NCBI GenBank assembly: GCA_947069175.1
Contig: CAMTDV010000022.1
Coordinates: 33,481,476 to 33,545,475 of the forward strand
Reading direction: 5' to 3'
Origin: Scalesia atractyloides
Lineage: Eukaryota > Streptophyta > Magnoliopsida > Asterales > Asteraceae
DNA length: 64,000 nt
Shown here: positions 46,211-57,778 of the stretch, piece after piece
Numbering within the stretch: the stretch's first letter is position 1
Layout of the letters: the number at the start of each line of letters is the position of its first letter
Translations under genes and position numbers: made by a program
Notes under the pieces: generated by a model
Seen by the model: the letters and a program-made list of their open reading frames with translations, nothing else
Database searches by the model: none
What the model was told of the DNA's origin: nothing

Positions 46211-46648
46211 ATGAGCCACACACCTAGACAATTAATTCCCATGGCTCCAAATAAGCCAAAAGCCAGAGATGAAACCTACGGCTTTCTTAAGCCGTTAGCC
46301 AAGCCGATATTACCACGAGCCATGGCTCCGGTCAAAGTTATCAAGCCAGCTCGACCACCAAGTGATAATAAGCTTCTGGCTGGCTATCTGGCTCATGAAT
46401 TTTTAACCAAAGGCACCTTGTTTGGCCAGCCATGGGACCCAGCTCGAGCCGATGTGTGGTCTGTTTCTAGCGCGGCTCATTCAGCCGATCTTAGAGAGCC
46501 GGTGAAGCAACCTGTTAGCCAAAAAGTAAAGTCGGGTGAGAAAAGGAAGTTTGAAGAAGTATCGGGTCTTCTTTTGGGTAATAATGGAGTGCACATACCC
46601 GGCATTGTTAACCCGGCCCAATTGACCCAGGTTTTGAATACACAATGA
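46211..46648 (+). CDS. EMBRYO SAC DEVELOPMENT ARREST 6-like protein
   Basis: A 145-residue frame starting MSHTPRQLIPMAPNKPKARD. The centre (about residues 50-80) reads DNKLLAGYLAHEFLTKGTLFGQPWDPAR, and the end has EEVSGLLLGNNG and VHIPGIVNPAQLTQVL. I recognise this as the conserved pattern of a small plant-specific family annotated as embryo sac development arrest 6, usually 100-150 residues; biochemical role unknown. I chose the ATG at 46211 because it has A at -3 and the MSH start resembles family members. An in-frame ATG at 46199 would add four residues. No signal peptide or membrane segment is visible. It has its own TATA box and leader and is the only intact host-like gene in the window. 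Confidence 0.65.
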   Translation: MSHTPRQLIPMAPNKPKARDETYGFLKPLAKPILPRAMAPVKVIKPARPPSDNKLLAGYLAHEFLTKGTLFGQPWDPARADVWSVSSAAHSADLREPVKQPVSQKVKSGEKRKFEEVSGLLLGNNGVHIPGIVNPAQLTQVLNTQ

Positions 46649-48204
46649 GCTAATTATAATTGTTTAGGTGGTGCTTTGCTTCAAGATGTTGTACAGAACA
46701 AATGGCAATGCTTAGTATTTTTGTAGTTTTAAATAGTTTTTATGTGGTTTGTTAAGAAATCCATATCATTTGACGTGCTCCAAACTTTATGATTATAACA
46801 TGAGGTGACATAGTCTTTATGATTATAACGTGAGGTGGATATAGTCAACTTTGTGGGTTTAACTAATTTTGTTTGGTTTATTTTACTTGGGAGTTATGAT
46901 AATTAGGTTTATTGAAAAAAATTGCCATGATGGTGATTTTAGAAAGGTAAAATAACTAGTTACCAATGAAAAATTTTAAAATGGCGTTCACGTTGCTGCT
47001 ACCTGAATTGCCATCAAATACGCCCCTTCCTTTTTCCCTCCTTGTTCTCTCCTCCCCTCTTACAAAACTTGTTAAAAACTTAAACATGAGATTATACACA
47101 CTGGGTCTACTCAAACCTTTTTCTTATTAACCTGGAAAAGTGTATGATTACCATAAGATACAAGACACTCTCTCCAAGTTGATGAGAGACAGAAGGCTAT
47201 CTATACAAAACTAAAGTTACCTTTTGAATTAATAAACCATTATATTTTTAACAAACACTTTCAAGGGTATTCTTGCACAAAGCTCTCTCTCCTCTATATT
47301 GGTCGTCATTTCCTTCATCTCTTCCACGTGAGCTCGAAAACGTTCCAAAACCGTGTTGTAGATGCTATTAATTAAATTATTTCGTTGGTACCCACAAAAT
47401 CCAATAGAATAATTCTCATGGAGAAATCAAGAGCGAGTGTGAATTATCTTAGAAATTGTGTACCTTGAAAATGACTAAAACGAACTCCAAATCGCAGGTA
47501 AACCATGATGACAGATGACTGTTACAACTGCCAAATGACAATTAAATTCTGTCTTGCAACTGTTATCCCAATTTCAGTACTGAAGAACATTTACTGCATA
47601 GCATGTTCAAAAACCCCGAAACCCACACATTATTGTAACATTCGTAAAAAACGGATCCCCGAAACCAAACTTGTGTTGTAAACCGAATCCTATGCCTAAT
47701 AAATGAAAGTGGAATTTTTTTATTGTCATTTATCTTTATCATTATTTATAACGTCATTCTTTTATCTAATTAATGTGATTATGTTTGGATCCAGAAACGT
47801 TAATTTTATAAGTTTAGAATAATATGTGGTTAGTTAGTTATAAAAAGAAATCATTTAAAACTAGGTTGGTTATAAAAAGAAATCATTTAAAACTAGGTTG
47901 GTTATAATGGTTAAGAAGATTTTGAAAAAAATAATTAAAATTTAGTTAAACCAAGTTAGATTTTAAAAGAAATAAATAAACTAAGTTAGTTTATACTTTT
48001 AAACCAAGTTAGATTTTTATCTAACAAAGTTAGATTGATTAAACTATACTATAAATGAATAACTAACTAGGTTTAGGCTTAGATATTAAACAGGTTAGGA
48101 ACTTGAGGGACTTGTTTGTGAAAATTTGAAACTCAAAGTGCAAGGGCCTGTTTAGTTAAAACTTGAAAGTTAATTAAATGAAAGAAAGAAAAAAGGACCC
48201 CAAC
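46649..48204. other. Non-coding flank downstream of the EDA6-like gene
   Basis: The 3' flank and AT-rich intergenic DNA. A 32-bp unit containing TTATAAAAAGAAATCATTTA is tandemly duplicated at about 47836-47905. No gene or element ends are seen. Confidence 0.5.
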
Positions 48205-48275
48205 GCGCCACCGGAGTTTCAAACCCGGATCACCCGGGTAACAAACCAAAACCTCAACCAACTAAGCCACACGCG
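48205..48275 (-). repeat. tRNA-derived sequence (SINE-like or tRNA pseudogene)
   Basis: On the minus strand a box A fits exactly (TGGCTTAGTTGG, 48269-48258), and about 34 bp on there is a near box B (GTTTGAAAC, 48224-48216, one change from GWTCRANNC). The spacing fits an internal Pol III promoter. A proper cloverleaf with anticodon is not convincing (the part between the boxes pairs as ACCCGGGT), so this is more likely the head of a SINE or a tRNA relic than a working tRNA gene. Confidence 0.5.
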
Positions 48276-48279
48276 GATG

Positions 48280-48770
48280 TTGATTAACATCAGTTTCAGT
48301 TTCAGTTTCTTGTAAACCCAACCTGGAGTCAAACCCACCCATCAGCTTCATCGCTGAAACCATCTTCCGCGCGACTCGACAACCCACCCATTCCGATCTC
48401 CTCGTTTGCGGACTTTCTGACTTCATTACTGCACCATTTAGATCGACATTTCGGTGGGGTAAGTTCCCCATTACCGAATCGTTTCAGTTCGTGTGCATTT
48501 AATGGTTTTAAAACTTGTAATCAAAACTCAATTAATGAGCACAAGCTCATGATCAGATTTGTCTTCAAAACCTAAAAATTGGGTTGCAAGATTAATTCCT
48601 TTCGTTCCTGTACTCATATCTTACAAAATCCCACTGCAAATTTGGCATTGCATTAACTGGACTACACAAATTTAATCAAAGATCAAACTAGGGCTTGGAA
48701 CTTCATTGCGTGATATCTCCTTCATCCTTTCATCAAACCAGGTAATTACAAAGCCCGATGTTATTATTTT
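48280..48770 (+). other. Exon-like, possibly a leader-exon remnant
   Basis: GC-richer than its surroundings. 48285-48450 is UTR-like and ends at a good splice donor (GGTGGG/GTAAGT near 48456). A second exon-like piece ends CAAACCAG/GTAATT near 48740. No coding frame of useful length exists and no downstream gene follows before AT-rich DNA. It could be the 5' end of a broken host gene. Confidence 0.25.
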
Positions 48771-49478
48771 TCTGATCTCTACAAAGTCTCTCTATCAATT
48801 TCTATGACAGAGGGCATCTTCTGTACGAATTGAATTCTTAGAAAATCTAGGGTTCTTAGTTTATGTGAATTAGGGCTTTTGATTTTAGACCCTTCCTTTG
48901 TTAAAATTGACAATAGGATATTGTTCCTTGCCGGGTTAGAGTAGGATGTGCAAATTATTAGAATTTTTGGACTTTATTCGTATTTAATATGAATTTTATA
49001 TATTGTAGAAAGATCCCTAAAATATAAAAATTATCAACATCAATATACATTAACATGGTTTTAATGGTTTAGATATAAAGACATAGGACATAAAAATTTT
49101 CATGATTTACTTGTTGATAATGAAATTTAAAGGTTATATAGTTAAATCTTTAAAAATTGTTAAAATGAATTATAATATACAAATGAATTTCAGATCTTAT
49201 AAATTGCGAAGACGAAATTCTATTTAAATTGATATTTCTTGATCTCAAAATACTATAGGTAAAACTATACTTTATGATATTTTATGCTCTTATATGAAAA
49301 ATATCAATTAGTGTAAGTTAATTGTAAAAATTAGAGATTTAAATAAAAAGATCTTAGCATATTCCACCAAATGGAAATTTGGATATAAAAACTTTAAAAC
49401 ATAATAATATGCTAGATGTGTTTAAAATACTTAATAAAGGTTGAATAATAATTTAGGGTTAGGATGGTAAAATTTTAT
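48771..49478. other. AT-rich non-coding stretch
   Basis: Intron-like or intergenic AT-rich sequence. Nothing is recognised on either strand. Confidence 0.5.
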
Positions 49479-49502
49479 AATATATATATATATATATATA
49501 TA
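49479..49502. repeat. (TA)n microsatellite
   Basis: Short TA tract bordering the left end of the first of three adjoining TIR elements. Confidence 0.85.
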
Positions 49503-49837
49503 GGTGAAAGATAAAACGAAAATCCATTTAAGTTGAGAAAACTCAAGAAAACCATATGTGATATTTTTATGTTTTTCTAAAAAAATAGGAATGTAATATT
49601 AATGTACTTGAACATTTTTATAAAGAAAATGTAAAAAGTGCATACTTGTTTTTTTTAAATGTTCAAAATTTGTATGTTACATTTTTTGGAACGATATATT
49701 ATGTGACATGAAATTTTAACATTTTTAAAAATAAACTACTCGGTGTTTTTTTAGGTTTCTTTTATAAAAATGTTACATGAGGTTTTTACCAAGGTTTTTT
49801 GAGTTTTTCAACTACTGTGGGTTTTCGTTTTAACATT

Positions 49838-49840
<3 letters not shown>
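49503..49840. mobile_element. 338-bp TIR element (MITE-like), TA-flanked
   Basis: The left end GGTGAAAGATAAAACGAAAA and its following GAAAACTCAAGAAAACC match the reversed right end (GGAATGTTAAAACGAAAACCC, AAAAACTCAAAAAACC). The inverted repeats extend over about 100 bp with mismatches, so the element is close to a foldback. No coding. TA tracts adjoin both ends. Confidence 0.65.

Positions 49841-49878
<38 letters not shown>
49841..49878. repeat. (TA)n microsatellite shared by two TIR elements
   Basis: A TA tract that is at once the right flank of 49503-49840 and the left flank of 49879-51279. Confidence 0.9.
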
Positions 49879-49880
<2 letters not shown>

Positions 49881-51275
49881 TAGGGATCAAGAGTGAAGAA
49901 CTCCATCAGAGTGAACTGTGCGAACTGATCCAGACCGTTGATTTGATGAATCTTTAAACTTTTAATAGGGCATGATTGTAATTAAAAATATAGGTTTTTA
50001 ACTTAAAAATTAAAGGAAAAGGGTAGTTTGGTAACTAAACATATGCAAAATCTTTTTGAATTAAGGAAACCAAATGGTTTCCATAACATTCGCGCATTAT
50101 GATTCCACACGATCTCTCCAAATTCTGGTAGTGGTTGGAACTAGTTGGTTTTTTGATGGAAATTGTTGAAACATGGTAACTTTGTAGACATATTACTTTA
50201 TGAACTTGTTGGTTTTTTGATTGAACTTTTGATTGAACTTGTTGAAAATATAGCTTCGTAAACAGCCACGGTAAATATTGCTTTACGTATTACATATGTG
50301 TACTATAGCTTTTCCGACCATATCTAGGTCATGCATATGTGTACTTTAGTATTTCCAACCACATCTAGGTCATACATATGTGTACTATAGTTTTTTCGAC
50401 CATATCTAGATCGTGCATATGTGTACTACATATTAACGTAATTGTCCAGTTTTGTACTAATACATTAAAAACACAAGTGTACTAAATTGAATCTTTCATA
50501 TACATCAATAATTACATCTCCCAGGTACAAAATCAAAAACAGCACAGTCATTGTGTATACTATTAACTATGCACATGTGTACCTATCTGTAACAATCATG
50601 GCAGTTCATCGTACCTTCAATCTAAAAAATGTACAAAAAATTGCACCACGTGGTTTATTCAAATGTGTACGGAACAAAGAAAACATCGATTACAAACCAA
50701 ACTACAACCTTGTCGATCCATTTTGAATACAATACATGTCGATCAAAAGTTGTAACGAAATACAAAATAAATACTCTTAAAAAACATAAACAACAGAACC
50801 TGGTCGATCCATAGTGGTAACAAAAACATTGTTGTTACCCTTGACGTTGTCCTCACCGGCGATCGTAACTTCTTCTGGACGTTCCATTTTAATCAGACAG
50901 TCTGATGGAACAGTAAATCAAATTCTGGGATATATATAATAAAATTCTGGGAAAAATATGTAAATAAAATTTTGGGAATGATTTCGAATTCTTTGTTTAG
51001 AGATTAATAAAATGAAACCGAAATTGAAGTTAGTTTTACGAATAATTGTTGTTTACTGAAAGATAGGAATTTAATCAGTTTAAAAAAAATATATTCTACA
51101 TTTAAAATCACAATTATTATGGAAATGTTGTAACTGAAAATCTAATTGTAAAATAAAGATTTAAACTAAATTAAACAAAATTACAATCCTAACATTTTCA
51201 TTTAATAAGGAGATCAATGGTCCAGATTAGTTTCACACAGTTCACTATGATGATTCTGTTCACAATGATCCTAAT

Positions 51276-51279
<4 letters not shown>
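49879..51279. mobile_element. 1.4-kb TIR element, TA-flanked
   Basis: The left end (GGTAGGGATCAAGAGTGAA, CATCAGAGTGAACTGTG, AACTGATCCAGACCGTTGAT) matches the reversed right end (AAGGATTAGGATCATTGTGAA, CATCATAGTGAACTGTG, AACTAATCTGGACCATTGAT). These are about 70-bp inverted repeats. The interior carries a CATATGTGTAC motif array (50290-50580). Frames inside are short and unrecognised. TA tracts adjoin both ends. Confidence 0.75.
50290..50580 (+). repeat. CATATGTGTAC motif array with about 43-bp period
   Basis: CATATGTGTACT recurs near 50297, 50335, 50377 and 50418. The middle copies are part of a roughly 43-bp unit (CGACCATATCTAGGTCATG then the motif) repeated about three times. Looser copies are near 50472 (CAAGTGTACT) and 50571 (CACATGTGTAC). 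Confidence 0.75.

Positions 51280-51326
<47 letters not shown>
51280..51326. repeat. (TA)n microsatellite shared by two TIR elements
   Basis: About 47 bp of TA between the 1.4-kb element and the next small element. Confidence 0.9.
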
Positions 51327-51329
<3 letters not shown>

Positions 51330-51701
51330 GAGGGTTCAAATGAGAAGAAAAATTTTGTAAGAATAAAAAGAATAACTTTTAAACTAATATAAATTCTCTA
51401 TTTACTTTATTTAATGTGTGTATTTAATGTTATGAAAAATGGCATATAGGTAAGTCTATAATTGTTATTAATTAACTAATTAATTAAACTTGTAACTCAT
51501 TTTTTTAATATACTCTTTTAAGATAAAATAATTTATGGTGAAGGACACTTTTTGACATGCATAGGATAAATTTTGGTATGTGTAGGATAAAATGTTTTTG
51601 CTTTATTAATGAGAAATAACATAATTAATGAGAGGAGTTATAAACTATTTAATATTTTACCACTATGTCCTTTTCTTTTTCTTCTCAAATGAACATTCTC
51701 C
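51327..51701. mobile_element. 375-bp TIR element (MITE-like), TA-flanked
   Basis: The left end GTGGAGGGTTCAAATGAGAAG matches the reversed right end (AGGAGAATGTTCATTTGAGAAG), followed by an A-rich match on both sides. No coding. A TATATATATA tract follows at 51702. The GAGGGTTCNNNTGAGAA words resemble the ends of the 4.3-kb element at 5428. Confidence 0.7.
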
Positions 51702-52836
51702 TATATATATAGTGTATATATATATACATAACGTACTTTACCTGTCTCCTTTCCCACCTGCTTATCCACCTACTGGATATCCAAGTTATGGATACCAGTA
51801 TCATGCAACAACAAGCGGAGAAGACGGAGAAGAAGACAAATAAGTTCTTCAAGAAGCTCTCCAAGTTGGTTAAGGGAAAGAAGGACGAGTGAAGTCTCTT
51901 CTATTATTATATTTAGTCCAGACTAGAGCCATCCGATAAATGCTATCTGCACTTAGTTCATTTTGGATACGACTGAGATATTAAATCTTGCATTTTTAAA
52001 ATCAAGACTAGCTCAGGTAAATACTCTCGACTTATTTTCTCTATACGGGTTTGGGTTACGGTAAACTATTATTGCTTGATCGGAAATGGGATCAATCGAA
52101 TGCCAAACTGTGGCTAGTAAATCTGCATATTCCGTTTTAATCAGTTTTGTTTGATAACTTAAACATTGGGGGGTTAACGACCGTGTTCTTGATATCCTCG
52201 GCTCATTACATTAGTTAATGGCAACGACCAAAGTGCGGGGTGTAGGCATACACCTGACAGATGCTCATACTAAATTATTTTTACCCACTAGTTTGGGATA
52301 ACTCCTTCGTGGGTTCATAAGTGATGTATAAGTTAATCATGTCTCGGTCTCTGTACTGGGCCCCATATGTATGGACAAACATGTGAATCTGTTAACAAGG
52401 TTACAAGACTGACTCCCAAGTTATAAAAGATTTTCCGTGCCTTGTGTACTTAAATCCATTTTCAAAATGTTTTCAAAATGAGTCAGTCTGGTGTATTTAC
52501 CAGCGAAAGCTGATGTATTTTCAAAAGACTAAGCTTGTAGGTACAATACGAAATAGGCTGGAAGCTGCTCGGTGATATAAGAGGATCTTGCAAATCCTTA
52601 GATCTGCTCAAAGTCTGTTATACACTATTTGTACATTTTACAAACCGCCTATGGACCTTCCATTACAAGCCATCTGTATATTATTTTTCGTACTTTGAAC
52701 ATTTGATTTGTAATAGTAATTTAAACTCCAAGACTTCCCTGGTACTGTGTTTAATTGACTATGATGATATCAACTTACGTCACGATATTCCCCACCCGGG
52801 CCTACCGGTGCTTGGTTGAAACTATAGGGTGTGACA
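51702..52836 (+). mobile_element. 3' end and LTR of a truncated plus-strand Gypsy element
   Basis: 51740-51895 has a short basic coding scrap (TNKFFKKLSKLVKGKKDE before a stop) that I cannot assign. It leads into AT-rich LTR-like sequence that ends at 52836 with GGGTGTGACA, the Tekay-type LTR end. No primer site follows; the next base starts Tat-type accessory-gene sequence. This is therefore an element's 3' edge inserted into the accessory gene. The left part is lost at the TIR cluster. Confidence 0.5.
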
Positions 52837-53983
52837 GGGCGAGAAATTCAGCCATTGGTAGGCGTGCCGCGAATGGTTTAAGGGTGTCTTCCCCCAGCAA
52901 AGTTACGCACGCGCGGGGAACAAAGTTATGAACAGACCTACCGCGCGTACCTCCAGAACACATAAAATTATCAGAGAGTGACGCAGCATGCACTGGGACC
53001 AGGAGAGGTTTGAGGCGGCGAAAAAAGATATGGTCCTTGAGCGGGCCCAAGTGGCCGCGCAAAAACAAGAGCTTGAGGCTGAGAGAGCCAAATTTGTTGA
53101 AGCTCAACGGACAGAGGAATGCTCCGTGCTGGGGTGGAAGAAGAAGGCTGAAGGCTCCGCTGCCACACTTGCTGAGGAGCGCAAGTTGTGGAGGGAGGCC
53201 TGTGAAAGGGACAACAACGAGAAAATATCTTTGAGGAACGAGATGGTGGGTCTTTGCGCTGAAGTCGAGCGCTTGAAGCCGGAAAAAGAAGAAGCCTCAG
53301 TTGCTGCCGAAGAGGCGAGGTCGCACCGTGAGCGCAGCGAACATAAAGAGGTAAAAACTTTTGCCCTTCTTATTTTATGGGATCAAGAGATTGCCAGACT
53401 AACCTCGTTATTGTGTAATCAGCTGGAGGCTTGTGCTGCACTTGAAAGTGCAAAAAAGGATCTCCAAGCTGCCTTGGTTGAAAAGGCAGAACTACAGCGT
53501 AGGCACTTGGAAGATCAGGAAAAGATGCGCCTTGCGGAGGTGAAGGTGAGCGCGGGCGAGCAAAAATTGGAAGATTCTAAGGCAGCCCCCACTACTGCGG
53601 AGAGTATGCTTAGCCCATGACGAACAACATGCTCTGGATGCAGCAGCATGGAGTCGTGAATGTAAGTCCGTTATTGTTTTGATTGTTAGTTATCTTGATT
53701 TTCATTCTATTTTCCTTGCGCTGTGCAGATTGCCAACTCGATCCTGAACTTGGTGGAGTTAGACAGTGCTGTGGCCAAGCTGATGGTCACAGCACGCCAT
53801 GATGGATACGCACAGGGCTATGTAGAGTGCGCACACCACGTTACTCATGCTTTGGACGTTCAATGGGATACCAGCCGCGTCTCTACCCATGGGGTCAATA
53901 CTAATGCTGCCTTCTTCAAGGCGAAGCAAGAATATGATCGTCTACAACTGCCAGTGATGGATCTGGTGAGTAAAGCGCTCTAA
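52837..53983 (+). pseudogene. Tat-type Gypsy accessory gene (Transposase_28 family), C-terminal part
   Basis: Plus-strand copy of the accessory gene also seen at 61165-58281. It starts abruptly at the LTR end. It is a long coiled coil (EAAKKDMVLERAQVAAQKQELEAE through about 53600, rich in Glu, Lys and Ala), then an intron with GT-AG borders (53662-53728) and a conserved end (VAKLMVTARHDGYAQGY, TKAL-like tail, stop at 53981). Relative to the other copy it lacks about 24 bp near 52955 and has a stop just before Met 52988. It lies antisense to the adjoining pol, the arrangement described for extra ORFs of Tat elements. Despite the family name there is no transposase motif, and the role is unknown. 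Confidence 0.75.
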
Positions 53984-54517
53984 CATGACGATTTCGTTGA
54001 CCATTTAAAGGACATATGTCATGATGTTGCGGAGATTGAAGAATCTAGAGGGTAGGATGAGTGTTGAGTGTTTGATGTTTAAGACAAAATGTTTGTTGTG
54101 TTTGCATGTAATTGTGCGCCGCACTTGTTGATGTTTGTACTTTTATCTTGCCATGAAATGACAATGTGTATTTGAAGTTACAATATTTGCGTGAAAATAA
54201 CTACTTTGTATAGGTAGAGCGAATAAAACTGGTAATGAGCTCATGTATGAACGTCCCACTCCATGCGCATACAATAGTTAACTGTTAAAGTGAATTCTTT
54301 TCATGTGTCATGTTGTACCATGGTGTTTTCGCGTATGCCCAAAGTGGTTTCGCGCATTTGTAACAAAATGTATAATGAAAGCCATGCATCGATTCTGTTT
54401 TTTGTATTAACAATAAGGCGTAAGAGGTATGTACAAAATCGATAAGATCATAGGTTCACTAGTTTGTTGCGCGAACATTGATAAATCGTAAAGCCTTGGC
54501 GTTTGAACATACTTAGA
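53984..54517. other. Spacer between accessory gene and pol
   Basis: Non-coding. It holds the tail of the accessory gene on the plus strand (FDEFVDHLK-like words after a frame change) and then AT-rich sequence up to the integrase stop at 54518. Confidence 0.55.
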
Positions 54518-55567
54518 TTACATATAGCACCGCCTTAACTGTTGCGCATTCCAGGTCCTAGGAATGTTTGTGTCGTCTAAACGTTTGAGGGTGTAAGCCC
54601 CCTTTCCTAGGACTTCGTGGATTACGTACGGGCCTTCCCACTTAGGCGTAAGTTTTCCTGGACTCTCAGCGTTGGACGCTTCATTGTCTCTTAAAACAAA
54701 ACCACCAGGTAGGAAGGTACAAATGCGGACTCGCGCATTGTGGTACTTTTCGAGCTTGGACTTGTATTTTGCTTCATTGATTGCGGCGTTTTCACGCCTC
54801 TCTTCCAAGAGGTCCAAGTCAAGCTTGCGCTCTTCCTCATTATGATGGCTTTGCATAACGAGCATGCGCGATGATGGGGGACCTATCTCAGCGGGAATTA
54901 CTGCCTCCGTCCAATAAACTAGGCTAAAAGGTGTCTCGCCAGTGCTGGTTTTTGGCATGGTCCGATGAGCCCAAAGGAACTCATCTACCCAACCTCTCTG
55001 CGCTGTCCCCAGTCTTGTCTTGATCCCTTCGACTATACTTTTGTTTATACTTTCCACTTGGCCATTCCCTTGGGGATGCGCGACCGAAGTGAACACGTGC
55101 TCGATATGCATCTTCGTCATCCCTCGTTGTAGCTCTTTAGAAGCAAAATTTGGGTCGTTATCACTGACAATGCGCATAGGTAAACCAAAGCGGCAAATGA
55201 TGTGCTCCCAAATGAATTTGCGAACTACTGTTGCTGTGTTGGATGCAAGAGGTTTGGCTTCTACCCACTTGGTAAAGTAATCGACAGCTATTATTATGAA
55301 CTTTACGGCACCAGGGGCATCAGGGAAGGGTCCCACCATATCGATTGCCCATTGCTAAAAAGGCCATGCTGTTGTCACTAGGATCAAGAGATTTTTGCGG
55401 CGCAATGTCTTAGGTGCGTGTCGATGACATGATGCACATTTCCACATCGTTTCAACTGCATCTAAGTGCATGCCAAACCAATAGTAGCCAGCTTTCATAA
55501 TCTTTGCGACCACTATGCGCAGACCGACATGAATTCCACATAACCCTTCGTGTATTTCGTGGATCAA
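54518..55567 (-). pseudogene. Integrase of a minus-strand Tat-type Gypsy element
   Basis: The HHCC region is at 55567-55355 (IHEIHEGLCGIH then KCASCHRH). The core at 55339-54518 is a 273-codon frame with Asp20 in IAVDYFTKWVEAK, Asp60 in RIVSDNDPNF and Glu96 in GNGQVESINK, exactly the D,D-35-E spacing. The C-terminal part has LTPKWEGPYVIHEVLGKGAYTL. The core is intact with all catalytic residues. A stop after AWPF at 55355 separates it from the zinc region. It would insert the element's DNA into the genome. Confidence 0.85.
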
Positions 55568-55633
55568 GTATTGTGCGTCTTACGGATCTACGCAGCGGAG
55601 TAGTGGTCCCAAGTATGACTTTCGGTAAACTAT

Positions 55634-56472
55634 TCAGTTTGCCATTTCATAGTTCAGCACCTTGTTTTGGACTTTTCTTGCCTCCGCCTTGTTTTCTGGG
55701 AGTATCCCAGACTGCAAGAACATGATGATGGGAGACATCCAAGAAGGATTTCCCATTTCTATGACTTTTACTTGATGCAGCGGAACATAAGGGCTTTTTA
55801 GCACCTCGATGCGCACTTCTCGCGCGAGGTGTTTGAAGCTTGTAGATGCCAGCTTGCTGAGCGCATCGGCATGCTTGTTCTCGCTTCGGTTAATGTGGGT
55901 CATTTTGAAATTTTGGAATTTGGTTATCAAGGACTGCGCCTGTTCAAGGTACAGGGCTATCGTTTCGGAATTTTGCGTCGTACAGGCCATTGATTTGCCC
56001 CGCGACCAAAAGAGAGTCGACATGCGCTTCCAAATTCCTAGCGCCCATTTTGATGGCTAACCGAAGGCTTGCCAGTTCGCTTCATATTTGGCTTCGTTGT
56101 TTGTGATTTTGAAGTCCAATCTGATGACATAATGAACTCTTGGTTATCAGGGCTTATTAGACGGAGATCAGCCCCTGCGCCGTCATCATTGGATGCGCCG
56201 TCAGTGTGAAGGATCCATGCGCTGTCGTCTGTGACAGGCGCTGGATTCTGGACAGCTTCACATTCTTGCACTTTGTTGCTCGGCACTTCCGTGACAAAAT
56301 CGGCTAATATCTGGCCTTTAATAGCTGGGCGTGGTTTGTACACAATATTGTGTCCGCCTAACTCGATTGCCCATTTCACTAGGCTGCCGGATAGGTCAGG
56401 TTTGGATAAAACCTGGCCTAGGTGATAGTTCGTGAGAACTGTGATCACGTGTCCTGAAAAATACCTACGCAA
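55634..56472 (-). pseudogene. RNase H region of the Tat-type element
   Basis: The upstream frame (56472-56038) ends the RT connection (VLTNYHLGQVLSKPDLSG, KGQILADFV) and begins RNase H with WILHTDGASNDDGAG. After a frame change it continues (56023-55634) with LEQAQSLITKFQNF and NKHADALSKLAS. Degrades the RNA strand during replication. Broken by at least one frameshift. Confidence 0.75.
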
Positions 56473-56714
56473 CCGACATGATCGTGGACCAAAGCTAAAG
56501 CAAGCTTCTCTATCATTGGGTATCTTGTCTTGGGTCAGTTAACATCTTGCTGACATAGTAGATTGGAGTTTGGATTGGGTCGACCAACAAGACTGCACCC
56601 AGAGCGATATCCGACGCGGAAAGGTAAAGGATCAACGGCTCATTCTATTGCGGGGCCGTGAGTGTAGGCAGCTGAATTAAGCATTTCTTCATCTGTTGGA
56701 AAGCTTTCTCTGCA

Positions 56715-57689
56715 TCAGGAGTCCACTGAAACTTGTTTTGCTTTACACAATTTCTCAGGGTGCTGGTGAATGGGAAGGATTTCATCGCGTGGTTTGCTAA
56801 GAGTATGTTCAGGCAGCCAGTCGCCCAGCCAACCGTTGTATTTCCTTGATGGTTGAGGGGGAAGACATACGCTGAATTGCTTCCACCTTCTAAGGGTTGA
56901 CTTTAAAACCATCGCGCGTGACAATAAATCCCAAGAATTTACCTTCTTCCATTCCAAACGAGCACTTCCTGGGATTTAACTTCAGGTTAGCCATGCACAA
57001 GGATGCGAAAGTTTTCTGAATGTTTGTCAGCATCCTTTCCTCGTCTGGACTCATGATGACCAAGTCACCAATGTACACTTCCACGGTTTCGCCTATGTCA
57101 TCTTCAAAGATATGGTCCATCAAACGCTGGTAGGTGGCTCCCGCGTTGCGTAACCAAAGGGCATCTTTGTGTAGCAAAAGATTCCCTTGTCCGTGAGGAA
57201 GGTTGTTTTGTCTTCATCCTCTTTCTTCATCTGAATCTGGTGGTAGCCTTTATAGCAATCAAGAAAATATTTCCACCGAAATGAAGCGAGAGAGTCCACC
57301 TTTTTATCGATTTCCGGCAAAGAATAGTAGTCTTTCGGACATGCTCTGTTCAAGTCTTTGAAATCGACGCACATGCGCCAACCGTCGTTTTGAATCTAGA
57401 CCATGACCGGATTGGGCACCCATGTTTGGTAGTGCACTTCTCTGAGGATACCGGCCTTGAGGAGCTCTGAAACTTGCTCGTTTATTGCGCGAGTTTTTTC
57501 AGCTCCAAAACTGCGCTTTTTCTGAACGAACGACTCAACTGAAGGAAAAGTGTGCAGCGCATGCTCTGCAATCTCTCTTGGTACCCCCGTCATATCTGCC
57601 GGTGACCATGCAAATATGTCTAGATTAGAGAACAAGAGTTGTTTAAGTCGCGCCTTGACTGTAGGGGTCATGGCGGGACCTAATAACAC
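56715..57689 (-). pseudogene. Reverse transcriptase of the Tat-type element, catalytic site mutated
   Basis: Starts within a block FAWSPADMTGVPREIAEH (57689-57396). After a stop where the conserved Lys-Lys region should be, it gives MCVDFKDLNRACPKD (57374) and FLDCYKGYHQIQM. A frame change leads to the block 57177-56890, where the catalytic YxDD box reads YIGD: the second-last Asp is Gly. It continues as LNPRKCSFGMEEGKFLGF. Stops, frame changes and the lost catalytic Asp make this copy inactive. Confidence 0.85.
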
Positions 57690-57778
57690 CGTTTGTTATG
57701 GGTACTTGTTGTTGAGTACCCATTTTTCCGGCTCACCGTTTGAGGATGACTTCGGTACCTTCACCGGCGGTTCTTCCT

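Noticed and set aside
48205..48275. A functional tRNA gene
   Set aside because: Box A fits, but the anticodon arm region pairs as ACCCGGGT and box B has a change, so no working cloverleaf was accepted.
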